Source: Peromyscus leucopus
Lineage: Eukaryota; Chordata; Mammalia; Rodentia; Cricetidae
Direction of reading: 5' to 3'
Length of the DNA: 64,000 nucleotides
Assembly (NCBI RefSeq): GCF_004664715.2
Contig: NC_051072.1
Location: 31,703,994-31,767,993 of the forward strand
How positions within the stretch are numbered: the stretch's first letter is position 1; every line of letters starts with the position of its first letter. The translations under genes were made by a program, and so were the position numbers. Shown piece by piece: positions 44,227 through 54,287 of this stretch. A model generated the notes under the pieces. It searched no databases, was not told the origin of the DNA, and saw only the letters and a program-made list of their open reading frames with translations.

Positions 44227-45197
44227 TGTTGTTGTTCTTGTCTCTTTGGGGGCCTGCCACCCAGCTCCCAAATAAATCACACACGGAGGCTTATTCTTTA
44301 TTATGAATGCCCGGCCTTAGCTTGGCTTAGTTTCTTGCCAGCTTTCCTTAACTTAAATGATCACATCTACCTTTAGCCTCTGGGCTTTTTCCATTCTCTT
44401 ACTTCTTCAATTAATTAATTAATTAATTACTTTAATATTTTTATTTTATAATTAACTTAATTTCGCATATCAGCCACGGATTCCCCTGTCCTCCCTCTTC
44501 CCACCCCCGGCCCTCCCCCCCAATGCATCTCCTATTCCCACCTCCTCCAAGGCAAGGTCTCCCCTGGGGAGTCAGCCCAGCCTGGTAGACTCAGCCCAGG
44601 CAGGTCCAGTCTCCTCCCCACTACACCAAGGCTGAGCAAAATGTCCCAGGCTCCAAAAAGCCAGCCCATGCACCAAGGACAGGTCCCAGCTCCACTGCCT
44701 GGGGGCCTCCCAAACAGTTCAAGCTAATCAACTGTCTCACTTATCCTGAGGGTCCAGTTCCATGGGGGCTCCTCAGCCATTGGTTCACAGTTCACACGTT
44801 TCCACTAGTTTGGCTGTTTGTCCCTGTGCTTTTTCCAATCATGGTCTCAGTATCACTCACTCATACAGTGCCTCCTCTCTCTTGTCCATTGGACTCCCAG
44901 AACTCCACCTGTAAATCTTACTCTTACTCTGTGGCTGTCTGTGTAGCTGGGTGGCTGGTCCCAGGAGTCCTCCTTCTTCTCTGGCTACTACTTATTTTTT
45001 CTCCTCCCAGATTTCACCTGTATATTCTCTCTGCCTGCCGGCCCTGCCTATCCTTTCTCCTGCCTCCTTGCTATTGGCCGTTCAGTTCGTTATTAGACCA
45101 TCAGGTGTTTAAGACAATCACAGTAACACAGCTTCACAGAGTTAAACAAATGCAACATAAACAAAAGTAACACACCTTAAAATAATATTCTACTACA
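44227..45197 (-). mobile_element. ERV LTR, antisense, split by an L1
   Basis: A perfect 6-bp duplication 'aataaa' (44221-44226; 45198-45203) flanks TGTTGTTGTTC...CTACTACA. The LTR occupies 44227-44403 and about 44916-45197 (~455 bp). Minus-strand reading starts TGTAGTAGAATATTATTTTA, and an antisense AATAAA ('tttatt', near 44297) marks the polyadenylation region. No internal retroviral genes. Confidence 0.88.
44404..44915 (-). mobile_element. L1 3' UTR, antisense, nested in the LTR
   Basis: 'gcatatcagccacggattcc', 'cccaggcaggtccagtctcc', 'ctaatcaactgtctcactta' and 'gtttggctgtttgtccctgt' match the antisense 3' UTR shared with 56079 and 59924, and it extends further upstream than those. A short 7-bp duplication 'tcttact' (44397-44403; 44916-44922) flanks it. 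The left end is (AATT)n instead of a clean T-run. Confidence 0.82.
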
Positions 45198-45437
45198 AAT
45201 AAATAAATGTTTTTTTAATCACTAAAATTTGTTCTGTTAACAATTTCGTACAAGTTTATCACACTACTGACCACTCTCACCCTTTCCAATCTCCCTGCTA
45301 CCACTGTTTATCTCTCCCCTTCCTACGTACCTTTTCCTCATATTGACATCGACTCATTTTGTTCTGTGACCCACTGAGTTTAACCAGGGCCATCTGTATG
45401 ACCATGGGGTTGAGACTGTCCATTGGAGCCTGGTGGG

Positions 45438-45828
45438 TGTAGCTAGAGTTTTCCTGTCTTGCCCATAGTCAGGACAAATCTTTGTCACCAGCCAGTCCTA
45501 CAGCCGCTCAGACCCAACCAAATAAACACAGAGACTTATATTGCTTGCAAACTGTATGGCCGTGGCAGACTTCTTGCTAACTGTTCTTATATCTTAAATT
45601 AATCCATTTCCATAAATCTATACCTTGCCACATGGCTCGTGGCTTACCGGCATCTTCACATGCTGCTTGTCCTGGCAGTGGCTGCAGTGACTCCCTCTGC
45701 CTTCCTGTTGTTTCTTTTCTCCTCTCTGTTAGTCCTGCCTATACTTCCTGCCTAGCCACGAGCCAATCAGTGTTTTATTTATTGATCAATCAGAGCAACA
45801 CATTTGCCATACAGAACATCCCACAGCA
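45438..45828 (-). mobile_element. Complete solo LTR, antisense, 391 bp
   Basis: TGTAGCTAG...CACAGCA lies between perfect 6-bp duplications 'ggtggg' (45432-45437; 45829-45834), which indicates class II-type integration. It is the full-length version of the LTR at 1-310, and a relative of 19180-19566. Its minus strand starts TGCTGTGGGATGTTCTGTAT. Confidence 0.95.
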
Positions 45829-46876
45829 GGTGGGCTCAGCAGTAGGTATACAACTAAAGACAAGGGCTCACTCTGTCTGAGAATCTATCAAAAGCCAATT
45901 GGATGGCAACCAAGTTTGGGCCCGATAAGGTCTTCTCCCTTCCATGCCTGATGATTGGCAAGTAAGATCTTATGTGGACCCAATGCAAGCCATCTATAGA
46001 TATTGTGAGTTCATAATTGTAAGAGCTGTGTCTACTCTAGAGGTTGGTATTTATCAGTCCTTTACCTTATCTCCTGGCTCATACATAATCACAATCCCTC
46101 TATTACAGTGTCTTTACAATGGTGTAAGTATCTTGTTTAGGGATGAACCCTCAACTATCATTTATTCTCAGCATCTTGGGCAGCCATGGGTCTATGCATT
46201 TCCTGCCATTTGCTAAAAGGAAAGGTTCTCTCATTAAGATGAAGAGCAGCTTTTGTCCATTGGTATAAACATAAACATCAAGAAGGCATTCCATCTACAT
46301 CAGTTTAGTTGTTGTCTTCTTGTGTCTATAGCCTCCCCAGGCATGGGTTGCTAACCAGGCTTACAGTACAAGACATGAATTCCCTGCATCACCTGCTAGA
46401 GAGCAGGCCACAAATTCAACAGTAAGGGGATTGGTTTCCACCGTAACAGTCATGCCAGTATGGCACAGGTGGATACATCTTGTTTGGCATGTTGGTTCTG
46501 TAGTTTGTAGGATTCACAGTTGAGTAAGAGGTCTTTTCTCTTTCAAAGACCTGCATATCATGTACCAGCACTGTAAAAGCCACCCAGCAAGGAGGAAGTT
46601 TCTAGCCAAGTCCCAGCTAGAATTACTACATATTAAAACCAATGTATGTGGTGTCTTCAGCAGTTCATATCCTCTAATTCTGGTGGACAAGAACTTGCTT
46701 TTTTGTGGGGTCTCTGGGTCCTCTCTGACCCACTCTAATAGAAGTATCCCATAACTGGGGTTGGGGAAATTTGTTTAGTAACCCATTTCTATGAACAGCA
46801 TTATCTAGATATTCAGGGTAGCTACCTTTAATCTCTCTGTGATAATTTTTATATGGGTTACAAGATAGTAGATTTT

Positions 46877-47031
46877 CTTTTTTTGGTTTTTCGAGACAGG
46901 GTTTCTCTGTGTAGCTTTGTGCCTTTCCTGGATCTTGCTCTATAGACCAGGCTGGCCTCGAACTCACAGAGATCTGCCTGCCTCTGCCTCCCAAGTGCTG
47001 GGATTAAAGGCGTGTGCCACCACCACCCGGC
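46877..47031 (-). repeat. B1 SINE, antisense, with 15-bp duplication
   Basis: 'ggtttttcgagacagggttt' through 'gctgggattaaaggcgtgtg' to 'ccaccacccggc'. The duplication 'aagatagta[g/a]atttt' (46862-46876; 47032-47046) has one mismatch. Confidence 0.97.
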
Positions 47032-47411
47032 AAGATAGTAAATTTTCATACAACTTAGCTTTGTCTTAGTTAATTCTCCTCCATCTACTCATCTCCCCAA
47101 TCCTTCTACACCCTCTCTGCTTAAACCTTTCCATTCCCAGTATTCTCCTTCTCTATTTTACTTTCTTTCTGTTCTGTTAAGACAATCCACCCCTGAATGC
47201 CCCTTTCTCGTTTTCTGGCTTGCACAAGTATTCTGGGTTAAACAAACAGAGCTAAAGAGTTATGTAGTATGGGTCTGCATGAGACCCTATCTCAAAAACC
47301 AAAATAAATATTTTAAATTTCTTTCAAAAAATGAAAACAAATTGTGCTAGAAGTAAAATGGATAAGTGACATTTAAGGTTTTGGTAATGCCTGAGCATTA
47401 CCAACTGAGCA

Positions 47412-47552
47412 TTGTTGTTGTTGTGTTTTGAGACAGAAACTCATATAGCCAACATTTTCTTTGAACTTGTTATGTAGTTGAGGATGACTTTGAACTCCTT
47501 ACTCCATATTTCAAGCACTGGGACTAGAGGTGTGTTTCACCACAGCTGGCTC
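47412..47552 (-). repeat. B1 SINE, antisense, old
   Basis: 'tgttttgagacagaaactca', 'gatgactttgaactccttac' and 'cactgggactagaggtgtgt'. Confidence 0.75.
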
Positions 47553-47680
47553 AACCATGCAAGTGCAATAAATGTGGCTTTATTGCATACCAGCCTATTT
47601 TATATCAAAGATGTAAAGCTCTACATAGAAAAATTTTGGTAAATAAAAAGTTATAAGTTAAGGAGGACAAATTTGCTTTC

Positions 47681-48043
47681 TATATCAGCTACTTTTCCAC
47701 TCTTGTGATAAAACACTATGACCAAGGCAGCTTAGAGAAGGAAGGGTTTATAGGACTCACCATTCCAGATGGTTCAGGTCCATAATGGTGGAGTCAGCAA
47801 GGCAACCGTGGAAACTGGAGCTAGAAACTGCGAGCTGAGGGCTTATATCCGTACTCCCAAGCAGGAAGCAGAGAGAGTGAACTGGGAAGAGTGCACAACT
47901 TGAAAACCCCAAGGCCTTCATCTTAGTGATGTGTTTCCTCCACCAAGGCCACTTCCTGAGCCTCTCCAAATTGCGGGACCAACTGGGGAACACGCGTTCA
48001 ATGTCAGAGACTACAGAGGAACAGTCTGAATTGGACCACCACA
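47681..48043 (-). mobile_element. ORR1-type (MaLR) solo LTR, antisense, 363 bp
   Basis: A perfect 5-bp duplication 'ctttc' (47676-47680; 48044-48048) as expected of ERVL/MaLR. Minus-strand reading starts TGTGGTGGTCCAATTCAGAC; on plus, 'tgataaaacactatgaccaa' and 'gaaggaagggtttataggac' mark the other end. Confidence 0.85.
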
Positions 48044-48084
48044 CTTTCTTTCCTTTCTCTTTTTTTTCCTACTCAGGCTTTGTA

Positions 48085-48300
48085 ATTTATTAGTTCTTAT
48101 TTAAAGTTTTTTACATACCATATGTTTTGCTTATGTTTCCCCATTTCCAAACTCCTCCTAGATCTCTTCACCTCTCACTCACTTAACTTTGTATGCCACT
48201 GGGTATACCAAACACACTCCAGACCCCATGCCCCGCAGTAAGTAGTCAATCAACACAAAATGGATCCCTTGTGTTTTATTTGTGGGCTGTTGGTTTCATT
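48085..48300 (-). mobile_element. L1 3' UTR fragment, antisense
   Basis: 'ctcctcctagatctcttcac', 'aagtagtcaatcaacacaaa' and following sequence match an antisense L1 3' UTR. Confidence 0.6.
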
Positions 48301-48730
48301 TTGCTTTGGTGTTTTGGGGTCCTATTGGCTTTGTTTGTTTGCTTCAATCTTCATTTTTTTCTTTTCTTTTCTTTTTTTGATTTATTTTTTTTGGAGACAG
48401 TGAGAGACAAAACACCACACTTTCAAACATTAACATTTCAATGATTATTAAATTTGTGAAAATTGCATTTCCAATTAAACTTTAGGATAAATATTTATTG
48501 CTTAAGCTGGCATATGACTTTATTTTTATATTTTATTAAATTAACATCTTGTGTAATACAAATGATGCTGCACTGTAATTTTTTTTGCTTTTCACTTACT
48601 GTTAAGGGTTGAGTTACAAATGTAGCCAAGCCAGATCCCTCCTCTTGATCCTTACAGATATTTACTCTGAACTATACTGTTTTATCATTTGATAAAGTAT
48701 CACAAATAGATTCATCATGAAAAAATGTGC
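48301..48730. other. No feature recognised; T-rich tracts
   Basis: T-rich sequence at 48355-48390; otherwise AT-rich. Confidence 0.4.
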
Positions 48731-48908
48731 AGTGCTGGGCAGTACTGGTTCACACCTTTAATCCCAGCACTTAGGAGGCAAACATAAATGGATCTCTGTG
48801 AATTCCAAGACAGCCAAGGCTGTTTGCACAGAGAAAACCTGTCTCAAAAAAACCAAAAACACCAAACCAAAAACCAAAAAACCCAAAAAGAAAAAAAGAA
48901 AAAAGCAC
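48731..48908 (+). repeat. B1 SINE, sense, with A/C-rich tail
   Basis: 'gctgggcagtactggttcac', 'cctttaatcccagcacttag' and a long tail of A with scattered C. Confidence 0.92.
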
Positions 48909-49424
48909 AACAATGCACTTAAAAGAAATTGAATTCTGGCTTTTATGAGGAATACCTGTCTGTTTTTTTTTTTCAGGATAAATGTACAATTACTATCACA
49001 TACAGCTCAAAAGAGTGAACTCCCTTCTCAAAATAGTTCGTGAGTGGAAATTTCTTCTTTCTCATCTGCTATCACCACATTTGACCCAAACCTGAACAAG
49101 CAAGTCATCCACAGTGACAAATGCTCATTTGTTTCCAGAGTGTGGGTGTCATGCACCTGCCCATGTTCACACCTGTCTCTCGGTTTCCGAGCGTGCTCGT
49201 GGAGTATTCCATTACCACCGTCACCCTGGTCTCTTGCTAGCTCACACTGCTGCCTGCCTCAGCTCTTCCAGGTGCCAGCTGGGCTCCAACACAGCTCCCA
49301 TTCACTGTCCACAGGGAAGCAGCATTCCACATGCCAGGCCTACCCTGACAGGCCATACGGTGGTGTGATTTTTATAGCCTATGATGTTTGTCACCAGCTT
49401 ATCCTATCTGGCAAGATCCAGGAC
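48909..49424. other. No feature recognised
   Basis: Includes a 143-codon plus ORF (49044-49475) that is Ser/Pro/His-rich, has no recognisable domain and runs into the SINE tail. Probably chance. Confidence 0.4.
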
Positions 49425-49590
49425 TGTCCCACAAAACAAGGTCAATATCTCCCAAAGAATGATGTAAGAGATTGACTTCTGGCCTCCACAAATCCATGTG
49501 CACACATGTACTCATACCCTTGCTTGCGCACACACGCACTCATGCACGTGAACACACACACACACACACACACATCACAATAATGCTTCA
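49425..49590 (+). repeat. B4/B3 SINE 3' part with (CA)n tail
   Basis: 'acttctggcctccacaaatc' and 'catgtgcacacatgtactc' lead to (CA)n at 49552-49574. Confidence 0.7.
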
Positions 49591-49674
49591 AAGTTATTTA
49601 TTTTTAAATATAAGGTCAAGATCTGGTAAGTTAGCCTAGTTCAGAAGATCTTGTTTTTCTTATAACTGTGTCCC

Positions 49675-49830
49675 ATCACTCAGTTGGCAGAAAGCTTGCC
49701 TAGTGTTCTAGGAGTTCTGTGTTCAATCCTCAGCACCACATCAACAGGTCAGTAGTGTGTGCCATCCTCAATTACAGATTGAGTTTTAGGGCAGTTTGGG
49801 ATACATGAAATACCCTACCTAACAAACAAA
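49675..49830 (+). repeat. ID/B4-type SINE, sense, old
   Basis: 'cagttggcagaaagcttgcc', 'gtgttcaatcctcagcacca' and a diverged B1-like right part. Confidence 0.7.
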
Positions 49831-49833
49831 CAG

Positions 49834-50050
49834 GGCACTGGAAAGATGACTCAGCAGTTAAGAGCACTGGTTGCTCTTGCAGAGGACCTGAGTCCGATTC
49901 CCAGCACCCATATAGTGCCTCACAGCTGCCCATCACTCCTGTGCTAGGGGATCTGATACCCTCTTCCGACCTCCCCAGGGACCAGGCACACATGAGATGA
50001 ACAGGCATACAAGCAAGGCAAAGCATTCATCCACTTAAAGTGCATAAAGG
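49834..50050 (+). repeat. B2/B3 SINE, sense
   Basis: 'actggaaagatgactcagca', 'taagagcactggttgctctt', 'tccgattcccagcacccata' and 'taccctcttccgacctcc'. Confidence 0.9.
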
Positions 50051-50233
50051 TATAAAAACCAACTAATTAAAAGAATAAAAACAAACAAAAACCCAAACAC
50101 CCCCTGCCCCAGTCAGAACTGGTTAAAAATAAAAGATAGTGAAATGTCAAATGTCTATATTTTTTAAACAAATATGGGAAAAATGTTATTTCCTTTACTG
50201 TACTCTGGAAAACAGTGATGGTACACGTTAGTC

Positions 50234-50268
50234 ATAAATAAATAATAAGTAAATAAATAAATAAATAA
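50234..50268. repeat. (TAAA)n microsatellite
   Basis: Eight to nine AAAT units, one interrupted. Confidence 0.9.
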
Positions 50269-50559
50269 CCTCACAAATACAGTCAATAGTTCTTCATCTG
50301 CATGAATTTTATAGAAGCATAACTTGCATGGGCAGCTTGTGCCCTGTCTAAGTGTGCAGTTCAGTGAGTCCTGAAGACTGCGCACACTCACATGACTCTC
50401 AACATGACTGAGACTGTTCGGTGCATTTGCATCATATTCCAGACACCGCGCTTTCCTGCCCTTAGCCCCACGTAAGGACTGGCCTCACCAGCTTTCCCTT
50501 TCTGTCACTGCGAAGCCATTTTCTAGATGTCCATATAAACACAACAGAAACCACACACC

Positions 50560-50810
50560 ACACACCTGAGCGTGTTTAGCTTCTTTAGACATAATGCTGA
50601 GCTTCACTCATTACAGTAGGATGTATAAGTAGCTTGTTCCTTTCCATGACTGTAGAAGGACTGTATATTACAGTACTGTACCATGATGTATTGCCATGAA
50701 TGCTGCTATGAACATATGTGCAGGTTTTTCTGTGAACACATATGTTCATTTGTTTTAGGTCATATCTACAAGTGGGTTTGCTGAATCATATTTTAAGTGT
50801 ATAATTAACC
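50560..50810 (-). mobile_element. Ancient L1 fragment, antisense
   Basis: 'atgctgctatgaacatatgt', 'aggtcatatctacaagtggg' and 'tttgctgaatcatatttt' match the antisense of an ancient mammalian L1. A likely continuation is at 51889-52030. Confidence 0.7.
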
Positions 50811-50825
50811 TTATAAAAAGCAAGT

Positions 50826-50975
50826 AAATTGCCAGGGGTGATGGCTCATATATATGATCCCAGCACTTGGGAGGCAGAGGCCCAAAAATTTCTGAGTTAG
50901 AGGCCAGCCTGGTCTACATTCAAGTCCTAGCCTACCCACAGCTACATGGTGAGACCCTGTTAAAAATAAAGAAAT
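50826..50975 (+). repeat. B1 SINE, sense
   Basis: 'gccaggggtgatggctcata', 'gatcccagcacttgggaggc' and 'gaggccagcctggtctacat'. Confidence 0.92.
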
Positions 50976-51012
50976 AAATAAAAAGCTTTCTGTGCTGACA
51001 GCACTCCCAGAA

Positions 51013-51330
51013 ATGGGGACTATTCCTAAAAACAACCAGCATCTCTGTAAGACACACGGTAAGCACCAGCTCCACCACATGACATCATGTCAAAGGGTAA
51101 AGTGTTCTCTGTCTGCCCAGGGAGAGCATCATCAAGACCGGAATCCACCAACAGGCTAAAGCTGTGAAGACATCCTGAGGCTTGAGTGTGGGGAGCCCAG
51201 CTGCAGATCGAGAGGATGCTGGCTGTGAAGAGACGTGAGCCCTTTGAACTGGGAGATGACAAGAAGAGGAAGGGCCGAGGGGTCCAGCTCTCAGCTGATT
51301 TTGTTTTGAAGACAGTAAATCATGGCGTTA
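51013..51330 (+). pseudogene. Rpl36a: Rpl36a (eL42) processed pseudogene
   Basis: RPL36A is the 106-residue eL42 protein of the large ribosomal subunit. The copy starts at an ATG (51013) whose codons still match the N-terminus in order, although substituted (IPKNN, CKTHGKHQ). It continues through a region matching the middle with an internal deletion of roughly 45-50 bases near 51145, then reads clearly as the C-terminus in a different frame: RMLAVKR and FELGDDKKRKG at 51216-51280. Premature stops and the deletion make it non-functional. The 3' UTR is recognisable ('gttttgaagacagtaaatc'), with the polyadenylation signal changed to AGTAAA. No introns are present, so it is a retrocopy. Rpl36al, a close paralogue, is an alternative source. 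Confidence 0.88.
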
Positions 51331-51524
51331 TAATCCCATTATCTGGTTGCAGTTGGTCTTTTTGGGAGCAGGGAGGGGATAAACCAGATCTATCAACAAC
51401 AAAAGACAAAAGAAACCAACAAATTGTTTTCTTCAATAATCGCACCCAGAAGCAACAGGCAAGTGCTAGTTGCCCCATGTCCTACTCCACACCAGACTCT
51501 TGTGTTAGAGCCACACCACTGTAA

Positions 51525-51885
51525 CACACACCCGAGACAACTAACTTACCCAGAGGGAAGGCTGGCTCTGGCACACTGTTTTGAAGGTTCCAGTGCGTGT
51601 TGGATCTGTCCTGTTGTTTGGGGTCCACGGGTGACACAGCATGTAGCGCATCATAGATCAAAACCATTCACTCCTTTGCCATGGACTAAGAGTACAGTGG
51701 GAAAAAAAAATTTCTAGCTCTTCACAACCCCTTCAAGACAGGGCGTCCTCTGACTGATGGGATGACCTCCCACAAGATGCTACCTCTTGAAGTCTGCATA
51801 GCCTCCCAATAGGGCCACCCTGGAGCCCAATTTCTCAACACACAGGACTTTGGGGGACCATTTCAGATCCACACTATGCAATATT
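51525..51885 (-). mobile_element. MaLR (MT-type) solo LTR, antisense
   Basis: 'acacacccgagacaactaac' on the left, 'tcccaatagggccaccctgg' and 'ggactttgggggaccatttc' with 'agatccacactatgc' on the right follow an MT-type LTR read antisense. Same family as 6635-6955. Confidence 0.75.
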
Positions 51886-51888
51886 GTT

Positions 51889-52030
51889 AGTCTCCCTAAT
51901 TATAGGCACGTTTGTGAGCCTGCCATCTCTTCCAGCTTTAATTTGCATTTCCCCGCTGAGAAGGGACATTGAGTGTCTTGTTCTTATTGGAATTCGTGTG
52001 TTTTTCCCATAAGTATCTCTTCGATCTTTG
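51889..52030 (-). mobile_element. Ancient L1 ORF2/3' fragment, antisense
   Basis: 'agctttaatttgcatttccc' followed by 'gacattgagtgtcttgttct' and 'ttcccataagtatctcttcg' is the antisense of old L1 sequence, possibly the same element as 50560-50810. Confidence 0.65.
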
Positions 52031-52032
52031 GG

Positions 52033-52033
<1 letters not shown>

Positions 52034-52065
<32 letters not shown>
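52034..52065. repeat. (T)n run, about 31 bases
   Basis: Uninterrupted T-run. It generates a poly-Lys ORF on the minus strand. Confidence 0.95.
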
Positions 52066-52072
<7 letters not shown>

Positions 52073-52199
52073 GGCATGCTTGTCTTCTCATTTGCTTGGA
52101 ACTGTGGCAGTCTGCAGACTCTAAGTGCCATTACAGAGACGACAGGAATTTTGAATTAAATTCATGACATAGCTTGCTGGTAACAATTAGCCACTCCAT

Positions 52200-52640
52200 T
52201 TTCTGCCCCTGGCTCCTTCCTCTCAGGGCTTCAGCTATGCAAGCGGTCTACTGGTCCTCGGAGCAGGCTTCTCTTCTCTCACCTCACATCACTCTTGCAG
52301 CGAGCCGCCTTGACAGTCTATTTACTGCCACCTTGTGTGACTCCATCTTTCTTTCTCATTGGCGCTCCACTGAGGCTCCCTTCAGCGCTCCTGTCTGGCT
52401 CTGACCACTTCAGTGAAAACCACGTTGGTCATCTCTCATCACAGCATGGAGTCCATCAGGTCTCACACTACAGTAATCCTTCTATTAACTTACTCCGTAT
52501 TCACTGCCCTCACATACACACCAGCGCTCCCTGAGAAGAGAGACCACATCCAGCCCGCTTTCTAGGGAAATCTCCAGCACACTGGACAACCCATGGCTCA
52601 CACGGAGGGTTGGACAAATACTATTGTTAAATGGATTAAC
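52200..52640 (+). mobile_element. L2 LINE 3' end, sense, ancient (tentative)
   Basis: 'cctctcagggcttcagctat', 'gctccctgagaagagagacc' and 'tctccagcacactggacaac' followed by 'ggttggacaaatactattg' follow the order of the L2 3' end in strongly diverged form. Confidence 0.5.
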
Positions 52641-52870
52641 CTCAATTGTCTATCGGTTATTAGGAGGTGAAGTATGTTCAGAAATATCATTCTATATAAT
52701 TCCTTTTGAAACACTTATGGGTTTTTGGTAACCTAACAATGGGCATTATGCTCCTACTGGCCTGTTTGACTGACTCTTGAAGTTGCTAGTGTCTTCATGA
52801 GATCACCTATGTGACTGTGTGCAAACCCGGACTTTGCAAGAAACTCCATAGCAATGCTAAAACTCTTAGT

Positions 52871-52980
52871 GACCAGGCACGGTGGTTCATATGTGGAATC
52901 ACAGCATTTGAGTAGCAGAGGAAGGATGACTAGAAGTTTGAGGCTAGCCTGGGGTACACCGTGACACCCTGTTGGAAGGA
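52871..52980 (+). repeat. B1 SINE, sense, old
   Basis: 'gaccaggcacggtggttcat', 'gaatcacagcatttgagtag' and 'gaggctagcctggggtacac'. Confidence 0.8.
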
Positions 52981-52989
52981 TGCATGCCA

Positions 52990-53143
52990 GAACGCAGCGG
53001 GTAATAACACTTGCCGTGCAAGCCTGGAAGCTGAATTCGATTCCCTGATCCCACCATGAAAAGAGAAATCTGACTCCTGAAAATTGTCCTCTAACCTCTC
53101 GTGCACACCATGGCATGTGTGTAACTGCACTGACATACACACA

Positions 53144-53144
<1 letters not shown>
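52990..53144 (+). repeat. B3-type SINE, sense
   Basis: 'taataacacttgccgtgcaa', 'gaattcgattccctgatccc' and 'attgtcctctaacctctcgt'. Confidence 0.78.
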
Positions 53145-53185
<41 letters not shown>

Positions 53186-53192
53186 ACACACA
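53145..53192. repeat. (CA)n microsatellite
   Basis: About 23 CA units with one TA, at the SINE tail. Confidence 0.96.
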
Positions 53193-53204
53193 AATAATAA
53201 ATAA

Positions 53205-54060
53205 AATGCAACTTTTAATTTTTAAAAGTTAAAAGCACACCCTCAGAACATAATGAAGGATGGTGGGAAGTTTGTGAGCATCAAGTCAACTTGTCACACT
53301 CATATGCTACATCAGTTTTTTCTAATCTGTGAATTAAAAAAAAAAGAAATGAATAAATGCCTGGGGATATCGGTAGACTCCGTCAGTAAGTATTGGCAAA
53401 GGACTCAGTCTCTTGGTGCCTTTCCCTTCACAATACAGGTAACAGTAGTCAAGTTATGAGCTGTTTACAAGTGCCTGGGATGGACAGCAGCTCTTTTGTT
53501 TGTCCCACATTTTAATTCACCTCAGTTTACACACATTATTTGTCAGCATTTGCTAGATATGTACTCTTTTGTTCTCTACCCTCAAAGTATGTACTTATGA
53601 AATATTTACTTATAGCAATAAAAGTTAATGTGCCCAATAAGCAGCAATTATATAACATATCCAGCAGCAACATATGAAATAAACTCTAATTATTAAAAAG
53701 AAGGAAAACTAGAGAGGGGAAATGAAATGCATAGCAATTCAGAGAAATATCACTTCATAATAACTAAGAACAGATATCCAGACAAAATTGAAAATGAACA
53801 TCTTAAGATATTTAACCTTCTCTAGTGAACAAGGTTGTGTAATTTATGCTTAATTTAAAAGGACAATGGTTGTATCTCATTTACTTGTGGAAGCAGATAA
53901 TGTATCTATGCATGTTTTCCAGACATTCAGATAGTACCCTGTGAAGTTCCTTTTAAAAATAACTTCACCTGACTATAAAATTATAAATATGGTGCAGGTG
54001 TTATGTAGCAATTGCATCTCAGAAATTAATCAAACTGTCCAAAGTTAAATACCTAGGAAA
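53205..54060. other. No feature recognised
   Basis: AT-rich, apparently unique, with no ORF of note. Confidence 0.4.
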
Positions 54061-54098
54061 TTTTTTAAAATTTATTTATTTTTATTTTATGTTTTTTG

Positions 54099-54158
<60 letters not shown>

Positions 54159-54287
54159 AGGATATCAGATCCCCTGGAATAGGAGTTACAAACAGCTGTG
54201 AGCTGTCATGTGGGTACTAGGAATTGAATCCCAGGACCTCTGGAAGAGCAGCTAGTTCCCTTAACCACTGAGCCATCTCTCTAGCCT
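54061..54287 (-). repeat. B3 SINE, antisense, with internal (TA)n(TG)n
   Basis: 'ttttatgttttttgcctata' starts the tail side; (TA)n at 54101-54139 and (TG)n at 54139-54158 sit where B3 is naturally GT-rich. Then 'aggaattgaatcccaggacc' and the antisense head 'gagccatctctctagcc'. Confidence 0.93.

Larger units (their letters stand above)
45204..47200 (-). mobile_element. Old L1 3' region, antisense, split by an LTR and a B1
   Basis: Outside the inserted LTR (45438-45828) and B1 (46877-47031) the sequence reads as an old antisense L1 3' UTR: 'gactgtccattggagcctgg' directly joins 'gctcagcagtaggtatacaa' when the LTR is removed, followed by 'ccatgcctgatgattggcaa'. Strongly diverged. The right limit is uncertain. 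Confidence 0.65.

Noticed and set aside
49044..49475. 143-codon plus ORF in non-repeat sequence
   Set aside because: Overlaps another ORF in a different frame, ends near a SINE, shows no domain, signal or splice context; chance is sufficient.
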